Shown here: positions 55,971-64,000 of the stretch, one piece after another | How the letters are laid out: every line of letters starts with the position of its first letter | How positions within the stretch are numbered: position 1 is the stretch's first letter | Assembly: GCF_902167145.1 (NCBI RefSeq) | Contig: NC_050104.1 | Span: forward strand, 103,489,849-103,553,848 | Origin: Zea mays | Taxonomy: Eukaryota; Streptophyta; Magnoliopsida; Poales; Poaceae | Direction of reading: 5' to 3' | DNA length: 64,000 bases | Translations under genes and position numbers: made by a program | The notes under the pieces: model-generated | What the model saw: the letters and a program-made list of their open reading frames with translations, nothing else | Databases searched by the model: none | Told to the model about the DNA's origin: nothing

Positions 55971-56359
55971 AAGAATAACCGTCGCCACAGGGTTAGCGAC
56001 ATTCCCACACAAGCCTTGTCAGGGGTTGTCAATATCTGATTTTGACCAAGCGCTGGAAGAGATCATCCCTGAGGACCTTCTATCAGAGCCTCCTGAAGCT
56101 GACAATCCCACTATCTGTTCAGAGGTCCCAGATGATGGTCTTCTGCCGTGTGATCCTGCCGAGCAAGAGGTAACCCATGTAGTTTCTCATGCTTCATCGA
56201 CCTTGGAGGGCGGTCTACTTCGTGAAGACGCTGATCCAAGTCACCTGGCTCCTATGGACATGGCTAAGGGATCTTTAGCCTTAGAGGTGGCTGTCATGAA
56301 GGACCCAGCCCCCGAGGGTGGTGCTGGGAGCGACCTAGCCCCCGAGTGTGTTGGGGCAG
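55971..56359 (+). other. T2 antisense gene, possible 3' coding remnant
   Basis: An open stretch from about 56026 reads ISDFDQALEEIIPEDLLSEP and other acidic Pro/Glu-rich sequence, ending at the K1 insertion. It may be a further exon of the antisense gene. The repeated APEGG/LAPECVG motif at the end again gives the tagcccccgag sequence typical of Tat elements. Confidence 0.45.
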
Positions 56360-59046
56360 TGTCACACCCGGTTTTTAGAAGGCAAACCGAATGCGAACCA
56401 TGTACGTGCCAGGATCAGTTATTCACGTACACAGCAGTTACATAACATGGACATCATCACACAGTGCTCAAAATAGTATTAAAAGGGAAATAATAGTCGA
56501 TTACATCATACGTCTGAGACGTCCATATAGTCCTTACAATAAATCAAAGTGCGGAAAAGAAACGTAGATAACCGCGGCCTTCACAGGCAGCCGACTGGGG
56601 GTTGCCGCTAACCCACACCTAGAACTCGTCGTAATCTTGGAACTCCTGGAAGTCTCCTTCCACAGCTTCATCTTCGCCTGAGCAGTGGTTGCAATGCTGA
56701 CAACCTGGGGATGGGGGGGTTTGGTGTGTAGAGCAAGGGTGAGTACACATCAACATACTCAGCAAGTATCCTGTTTGGCTGTAGTGGACTAGCTTTATGT
56801 GGGGATAAGTCAAGCAGTTGCTTTTAGTTGGTCAGATTATTATTTACTAATAGAAAGCCAGGTTTTAGCATTAACCCAAATTATTAGCCCGATGTACCCT
56901 TTCCAAACGGAAAGAATACCACTTACCAGCACCATAGTCATAACCAAAACCATCGATCTCATAGCCACCTGTACCATAATATCTCTGATCAAGTACCACT
57001 AATCACTGGAGCTCCCTTGGCCGCTCATAACCGCGAGCACGGCTGATATATCAGTTTTCAAACACTCTGCAGAGGTTGTGCACTTTACCCACAAGCCGTG
57101 ATTCCCTTTCTGCCCGGAGATCATGACTCTCCATTGATCACTACCAAGGTGACCTAGCAGGGCATCACTACGTAGCCTTTACAAAGATTCCCCGGGGCTG
57201 TAGTCACCCGTTAGGTTTCCTAAATGCACCGCACTCCTCCCCAAGGGGCGAACCCAAACTTGGCAGAGCGAGCCGCATACACCGAGCCCCATTGACGGCA
57301 CGACGGCTAAGTGATCTACACCCCGGATCCTCTAATTATTCAGCTAAGGGCATCCCATTCCACCCTCATGGTTGCACTGTTTTCCCGGGCGGTCATCCAT
57401 AGAACAGGTCCTTACGGAGAGGCACTCGAGAAACCGCTCGAGCCCCCTTGAAGACCACAAGTATAACATCATAATAAGAGAAGGGAAAACAGCGTATCAT
57501 AGATAATCTCATCATGTTCATTGATTAGAGTTTGAGCAATAGCATAAGGCTAAACAATAATAATCCAACCCAGATAGGTAGACAAGGACATGGATCACAA
57601 AGCTAGTCAATCCTTAGGCATAAATGTGTAATGCGGGAGGTGAATTAAAGAATGAATAGGACAGAGATAGGTCAAGGGACACTTGCCTCCACCAACCGAC
57701 TGCTGCTCAGGGGCTTCTCCTGCGAGTTCCTCGGGCTCTTCGACCGGATCGTTCTCTATGCGATTGCAAGCATACATACATATATCCATTCAAATTAGGA
57801 AACAAACAGTACACCACACAAGGGGACAAATAAAGTAAATATGCATCAAGTATGACATTCGATGTCGCATTCGTTAAGGTTAGAAAGAAACGGGGAAAGG
57901 TCTCGCAGGGGTTAAAGCTTATGCACTAATGATTAGTTAAATTATGCGCTCTAGTTCCAATTGGTCCTAACAAGAGAATTAGTTATATGCACTAACGGAA
58001 ACCTAGCCATTTTTAGTTGATCAACCTTAAACGAAATAAACAATTGACTATATGAATTGACTAACGTAACGGAATTCTAAATTAAGTTTCCTATTTCATT
58101 AAAATGAACGATGATTAGCTTGCCTAGAATAAAATAAATAACAATAATAAAAGAAAAGAAAATAAAATAAAATAAAAAAAGGGGGGCGGTTGAACCGGCC
58201 GGGGGCAGGGGCGGGGGCGGCCAAGCCGGCGGCGGGTAGCCGAGCTGGCGGGGGGGGGGGGGGGGGGCGAGCTAGGGCAGGGGCGGCCGAGCTGGGCACG
58301 CAGGGGCGGCTGGGCAGGGGCGGCCGAACCGGCGGGGGGGCTGGGCCGGCCAAGGCGGCGGCCGAGCCGGCGGTCGAGCTGGGGCGGGCGGGCGGCGGGG
58401 GCCGAGCCGGGGCGGGCGGGCGGCCGAGCCGGGTAGGGGGGAGAGGAGGGGAGATGGGAGAGGGAGGAGAGGGGGAGGGGGACCTCACCGGGGACGGGGA
58501 CGAGGACGGGCGGCCGAACCGGCGACGAGCAGGGGCGGCGGCTAGGGCAGGGGCGGCGGCTGGGGTGGGGAAGAGAGAGAATGGGAGGGAGAGAGAGGGA
58601 TTTGGGGGAAAGGGGAGGGGCGGCTGGGCCAGCTGGGCCCAAAGGGGCGCGCGGGGGGGGCGGCTGGGCCGGCCAGGGGCGGTTGGGTCGGCCGGGGCGG
58701 CCCACGGCGCGGGAGAGAGAAAAAGGGAGGAGAGAGAGAAGGGAAAAAAAGAAAGAAAAGAAAAGAAAAAGAAAAAAAAGGTTTTCTCCTTTTCGAAATC
58801 CGTTTTTCCTGGATGAATGCACTTACATTTTTAAGCAATCGAAAGAATGCATGGTTCAGCATGATGCATCAAACGACATAAAGTGTTTTAAGGTTTTGCT
58901 TTACACGAGGTCTAAAGCCAAAACCCGCTGCGACTTTGGAAAAGATCAAGGCTTAGCGAGAAGAAAAGGGAAAAAGGAAAGAGTAACGCCTGAATTTGGT
59001 GAGAGAAAAGAAGAAAAAATTCTACCACCAAATTTAGGGCGTTACA
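56360..59046 (-). repeat. K1 3' LTR
   Basis: The plus-strand ends are tgtcacaccc and gcgttaca, 2687 bp. The part at 57040-57400 shares blocks with L1 and N2 (ctctgcagaggttgtgcac, tacccacaagccgtg, ttttcccgggcggtc). The part at 58180-58770 is very G-rich on the plus strand, with an 18-base G run near 58249-58266. Long frames on both strands there are caused by base composition. Confidence 0.88.
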
Positions 59047-59082
59047 AACCTATCCCCCTTAAAAGAATCTCGCCCTCGAGAT
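59047..59082 (-). other. K1 polypurine tract
   Basis: The plus-strand aacctatcccccttaaaag reads as a purine tract on the minus strand. It is preceded in element orientation by tctcgagggcgaga, a palindrome-like motif found at the same place in N2. Confidence 0.8.
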
Positions 59083-62000
59083 TCAGGGTTGGCTAGCAAA
59101 GAGCTCAGGGTATTTAGCCATCAGATCATCTTCACGCTCCCAGGTTGCTTCTTCCTCAGAGTGGTGATTCCATCTGACTTTGCACATTCTGGTGGTCTTC
59201 CTTCGGGTGACTCTGTCTGCAACCTCAAGGATCTGCACTGTCTTCTCAACGTAGGTCAAGTCCTCCTGGACTTCAAGACCTTCCACTGGCAACTGCTCCT
59301 CTGGCACACGCAAGCACTTCTTCAACTGAGACACATGAAAGACATCATGCACAGCAGACAAATTCTCGGGCAAACTGAGCTGATAGGCCACCTCTCCACG
59401 TCTTGCAAGAATCTGATACGGACCAATGTAGCGGGGTGCTAGCTTGCCTTTGACTCCGAACCTCTTGACTCCTCTGATTGGTGACACTTTCAATAGACAA
59501 AGTCTCCGACTTCGAAACTCAGCTCTCTTCTTCTTGTGTCTGCATAGCTTCGCTGTCTTGACTACGCTATCTTCAGATTCTCTCGGACCATCTTGATGTT
59601 CTCTTCGGCTTCAAGCAAAATGTCTGGCCCAAACACCTGCTTTTCTCCAGGCTGATCCCATTGCAACGGAGTTCTGCAACTCCTTCCATAGAGCGCCTGA
59701 AATGGTGACATCTTCAAACTGGCCTGGTAACTGTTGTTATAGGAAAACTCTGCATAAGGCAATCTCTTATCCCATCTGGACTGATCTTGCAACGCACAGG
59801 CTCTCAACATGTCTTCAAGAATTTGGTTGGTCCTTTCGGTCTGGCCATCTGTCTGCGGATGATAAGCTGAACTGAAATTCAGATGTGTGCCCAAGGCTTC
59901 ATGCAACTGCTGCCAGAAATGAGAGGTGAACTGCGTTCCTCTGTCTTACACTATCTTCTTTGGCACACCATGAAGACAAACGATCCGAGACATATACAAT
60001 TCTGCCAATACTGCACTGCTGTAGTTGGTCTTGACTGGTATGAAGTGGGCTGACTTGGTCAAGCGGTCCACCACTACCCAAATGGAATCGTAGCCGGCTC
60101 GAGTGCGAGGCAATCCGACTATGAAGTCCATACCAATTTCATCCCATTTCCACTGAGGGATCTGCAACGGTTGCAACAATCCAGCAGGTCTCTGGTGCTC
60201 TGCCTTAATCCTTCGGCAACTATCGCACATAGCCACATGCTCTGCGATTTCCCTCTTCATTCCGTACCACCAAAATTTCTTCTTCAGATCCTGATACATC
60301 TTCTCACTGCCAGGGTGAATCGAATAGGCTGTCTCATGAGCTTCCTTGAGAATCAACTCCCGAATGGACTGGACATTGGGAACACACAAGCGGTCTTTGA
60401 ACCATATCACACCCTCTGCATCTTCTCGAAAATCTTTGCCTCTGCCATCTAGAATCAGTCGCCGGATCTCACTGATTTTCTCATCATTCTTCTGCGCTTC
60501 TTTGATTTCGCGCTCTAAGGTAGGTTCCAACTCAACTGTGACCCCTCGTGAATTGTTCAGAAATCCGAGACTCAACCTGTCAAACTCCTTGGCCAACTCA
60601 TAAGGCATCGGACGAGCGACCATCAGATTGACTTGACTCTTCCTGCTCAAAGCATCTGCCACCATGTTTGCTTTGCCTGGATGGTAATGAATCTTCAACT
60701 CATAATCTTTGATCAACTCTAACCATCTTCGTTGCCTCATGTTCAACTCTGACTGAGTGAATATGTACTTGAGACTCTTGTGGTCTGTGTAAACATCGCA
60801 TTTCTGTCCATACAAATAATGCCTCCATGTCTTCAGTGCGTGAACCACTGCTGCCAACTCTAGATCATGGATTGGGTAGTTCTTCTCATGAACTTTCAGC
60901 TGTCGGGACGAGTAAGCCACAACTCTTCCCTCTTGCATCAACACGCATCCCAAACCTGTGTAACAAGCATCGCAATACACCGAGAAGGGCTTGTGCACAT
61001 CAGGCAAGACTAGGACAGGCGCTGTAGTCAACTTCTCTTTCAGCGCTTCAAAGGCCTCTTGACATTTCTGGGTCCACTTGAACTCAACTTTGTTGCCTAG
61101 CAACGCTGTCATTGGTTTCGCAATCTTCGAAAACCCTTCAATGAATCGCCGATAGTATCCGGCCATTCCAATGAAGCTCTTGATTCCTCTAGCATCTGTT
61201 GGCGCTTTCCAGTTCAAAATGTCTGCCACTTTCTTCAGATCCACAGCCAATCTTTCTTTGTTGATTATGTGACCCAAGAACAGGATTTCATTGATCCAGA
61301 ATTCGCACTTGCTCAACTTTGCATACAACTGGTGCTCTCGCAATCTCTGCAATACCATCCTCAAATGACTTGCATGCTCTTCTTCGCTTTGAGAATAAAC
61401 CAGAATGTCATCAATGAATACCACCACAAACTTATCAAGATAATCCATGAATACACTGTTCATCAGATTCATGAAAAACGCTGGCGCATTGGTCAAACCA
61501 AAAGACATTACTGTGAACTCATACAAACCATACTTGGTAATGAATGCCGTCTTCGGAATGTCCGAAGGTCGGATCCTGAGCTGATGATAACCTGACCTCA
61601 AATCAATCTTGGAGAACACACTGGCTCCTCTCAACTGGTCGAACAGATCTTCAATTCTGGGCAAGGGATACTTGTTCTTGATCGTGACTTCATTCAAAGC
61701 TCGGTAATCGATGCACATCCTCTTGGTGCCATCTTTCTTCTCCACAAATAGGACAGGGGCGGCCCAAGGCGAGGTGCTTGGCCGGATGTAACCTTTCTCT
61801 GACAGCTCATCAATCTGCTCCTTAAGTTCAACCAACTCTGGTCCAGATATTCTGTAAGCTCTCTTGAAGATAGGGGAAGTTCTAGGAAGAAGCTCTATAG
61901 CAAACTCAACTTTCCGCTCTGGTGGCATACCCGGTAGGTCCTTTGGAAACACATATGGGAACTCGGACACAACCTTGATACTCTCAATTGGGTCTGCTCC

Positions 62001-63647
62001 ACTGCTATCAACAGCTATCTGATAACAACTTCCTTTCTTTGGCTCAGGCGGGACTAACTCGGTCACCACTTCCTCTCCTAGTGGGGACACCAACTTGATG
62101 GTCCTTTTATCACAACTGATAACTGCCTGATACTTATCTAGCCAATTCATCCCTAGGATGACATCTATTCCCTGAGTACCCATTACTATAAGGTTGGCGG
62201 GAAACGCTATCCCCCTTATTTCCACACTTATATTCAAACAAATGCTATCGGCTCGAATTCTACCACCGGCTGAGTCAATTTGAATGGGGGTTGACATGGT
62301 AGTAATTGGAAGATTATGTGCTTCTACCCATGATGCAGTAATGAAAGAATGTGTTGCTCCAGTATCAAATAACACTTCTGCAATATGGGAGTCGACTGGG
62401 AACATACCTACTATCATGCCGGGGGTCTCCTGAACTGCTTCAGCCTCCAAGTGGTTCAGCCTTCCATGATTATAGCGCGGCTGAGAGCGGTTGCCTGATC
62501 CAGGCTGAGACACATTCTGCTTTGCTGGGGCATTGGGGCCTGACTGCTGTTGGGCTGCCTTCTTCGGACATTGCATCACCCAATGGCCTTGCTCTCCACA
62601 GTGGAAACATGCTCTGTTTCCAACCTGAGCTGGTGCTGCCTGACTGTTCTGCTGGTTTGCTGGGGCAGGAAGGCGAGGTGCCTGCTGATTCTGCCTCTGA
62701 AACTGACCTCCTGACTGATTGCTCTGACGGTTCTGGTACTGGTGCTGAGGATACTGCCTTTGGAACTGCTGATGCTGCTGAGGTGGACGCTGGTTCTGCC
62801 TAAACTGCTGAGGTTGATTGCCTGAGAAATGAGGAGGATTGCTGCTTCCAGGCTGGGGTCCACTGATCTTACGCTTACGATCCTCCATCTCCTTACGCTT
62901 CCTCTCTGTCATGATTGCTCTGTCAATCAGGTGCTGGAATGTCGGAAAGGTGTGATTCATCAGTTGGTACTGCAGAGGGTCAACCAAGCCTCTCAGGAAA
63001 CGGTACTGCCGCTTGGCATCGGTGTTGACATCTTCAGGAGCATAGCGAGACAACTGCAGAAACCTGTCCCGGTACTCACTGACAGACAATGGCCCTTGCT
63101 TGAGGGCCAGGAACTCCTCCTTCTTCATTGTCATCAGACCTGCAGGAACATGGTACTGACGAAAGCTACCTCTGAACTCTTCCCAGGTGATGGCGTCAGG
63201 GTGGGCATGGGTGGCGAGGTAAGACTCCCACCATGACTGGGCTGCTCCTCTCAACAGACGGGGACCATACAGAACTTTCTCCCTGTCATCGCACTGAGCG
63301 GTATGCAACTCCCGCTCCACAGTGCGCAGCCAGTCTTCAGCATCCATGGGGTCAGAAGAATGAGCGAACGTTGGTGGATGACCTCTCATGAATTCAGCAC
63401 GCTTGTCTCTAGGCATCTGAGGCATCTGAGGCTGAGGTGGGGCATGCTGTTGTTGCTGCTGCTGCTGCTGCTGAATAGCGACCAAAGTCTGACTGATGGC
63501 TTGAACTGCCTGAGTCTGCATCAGAAACATCTGCTCGATCGACATCGGGGGCGGGGGCGGCAGGTGCTGCTGCTGGGGCACCTCATCCTGTTGAGCGGCT
63601 CGCTCCTGCTGAGCACGCCTTCCTCCTCTGCGCCTGTTCTCTGACAT
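59083..63647 (-). pseudogene. K1 gag-pol polyprotein with chromodomain
   Basis: The chosen start is the ATG at 63647 ([20 protein letters not shown]); the frame is open upstream but in leader sequence. Gag has a Gln run and the capsid core [30 protein letters not shown]. The knuckle [14 protein letters not shown] is at about 62568-62610. Protease is [11 protein letters not shown] (about 62350-62380). RT is [12 protein letters not shown] with the catalytic [11 protein letters not shown] (about 61390-61430). RNase H shows [12 protein letters not shown]. Integrase has the HHCC finger ending CDSCRRIK and D,D,E in GMDFIVG, DRGTQF and QTDGQTERTNQ. The chromodomain ends at 59083 (KVRWNHHSEEEATWERE). 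Lesions are TAA at 59946, TAG at about 59560 and a 1-bp loss near 59492. Confidence 0.9.
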
Positions 63648-64000
63648 CTGCAGAATGCAACCACACATCAGAACTGATCTGGCAAATCTTGCAGCATAAG
63701 AAAAGAGTATAGAATTCTTCAACAGCACTGAACAGATGAGCATCTTCACTGATCTCCAACACAGACCACACAGCTTCTCAGATAAAGAGGAAAGTGGAAT
63801 AAAAAGGTTTCCCAACTATATAACTAACTCCATTAACATAATGGGTAAACCAAAATGCAGGGGATACCCACACTCTGGTGACAGTCATTACAAAGATCCA
63901 AACCAAACATAGTTCATCATGACAAACATAAATGCACAGGATATAGCAAACTATCCTGTCTAACTAAGACTAACTAAAAGCGAGACTAACGCTAAGACTG
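63648..64000 (-). other. K1 5' leader between gag and primer binding site
   Basis: The reading frame of gag stays open to about 63815, but codon use and content look like leader. An AG-like border (ttctgcag) precedes the gag ATG. The primer site and LTR are not reached by position 64000. Confidence 0.5.

Larger units (their letters stand above)
51968..56359 (-). mobile_element. T2: second Tat-like gypsy element (3' part)
   Basis: The left LTR at 51968-52366 is followed by a T1-like junction (tttgagggcgcc). Next come a non-coding region with hairpins and tagcccccgag motifs common in grass Tat elements, and plus-strand antisense genes from 53513. K1 is inserted at 56360, and gag-pol of T2 would lie beyond K1, outside the window. 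Orientation is inferred from the LTR position relative to the antisense genes and from a minus-strand TATA box in the LTR. Confidence 0.72.
56360..64000 (-). mobile_element. K1: Tekay-type chromovirus (Ty3/gypsy), 5' end outside window
   Basis: The 3' LTR is 56360-59046. The purine tract and the ctcgagattc palindrome are next to it, and gag-pol with a chromodomain is on the minus strand (63647 to 59083). The 5' LTR and primer site lie beyond 64000. The possible TSD is ggcag (56355-56359). Coding is intact except for three lesions at the integrase end, so this is a recent insertion. A related full element is the natural source of proteins for N1 and N2. Confidence 0.9.

Noticed and set aside
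58124..58822. Overlapping Gly/Arg-rich and Pro/Ala-rich long ORFs on both strands
   Set aside because: They come from extreme G/C composition of the K1 LTR. They are low complexity with no domain.

Overview
This is intergenic DNA from a large grass genome. The best guess is maize or a close Andropogoneae relative: the window holds Sirevirus (Opie/Ji-type) copia elements with CACCGGACAGTCCGGTG-type palindromes in their LTRs, a Grande-like gypsy element with an antisense gene, and Tekay-type chromoviruses. Almost every base lies in a transposable element. I see no intact host gene. The only host-gene trace is a decayed beta-carbonic anhydrase fragment on the minus strand near 50.5-51.0 kb. I name elements by labels of my own.

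Layout, left to right. The 3' end of a CACTA DNA transposon (1-669) cuts into the 5' LTR of an old plus-strand Sirevirus, S1 (670-49758). S1 is split by three later insertions, each with a visible 5-bp target site duplication (TSD). T1 is a minus-strand Grande-like (Tat-lineage) gypsy element (1977-20389, TSD atcat). L1 is a Tekay-like solo LTR (21125-26877, TSD aggac) that itself carries an hAT element. S2 is a minus-strand Sirevirus (27193-43953, TSD ggtac). T1 is split by a non-autonomous LTR element N1 (3295-10126, TSD attgg). S2 is split by a second non-autonomous LTR element N2 (29575-37695, TSD ggttt). S1 ends at 49758 inside the RNase H region of an older copia remnant, C1 (49759-50377). 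After that come the carbonic anhydrase fragment, an Ac/Ds-like hAT end (51390-51967), a second Tat-like gypsy T2 truncated in this window (51968-56359), and a nearly complete minus-strand Tekay-type chromovirus K1 (56360 to beyond 64000) inserted in T2.

Relative ages follow from nesting and LTR similarity. C1 is older than S1. S1, whose LTRs differ by roughly 5 % by eye, is older than T1, L1 and S2. N1 and N2, with nearly identical LTR pairs, are the youngest. S1 and S2 are dead: S1 lost its integrase core and has many stops, and S2 lost the LTR/gag junction. T1 has two single-base frameshifts in pol. K1 has three lesions, all at the integrase end.

The most interesting content is the antisense gene of T1. 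It is a five-exon plus-strand gene of the 'putative gypsy type transposon' family (PF04195-like), running opposite to gag-pol, with its own TATA box, consensus introns and a downstream 78-bp tandem repeat. T2 carries an independent, decayed version of the same arrangement. Other points are a stop codon plus splice-acceptor-like motif between gag and pol in both Sireviruses, hairpins in T2, and an LTR block shared by L1, N2 and K1.
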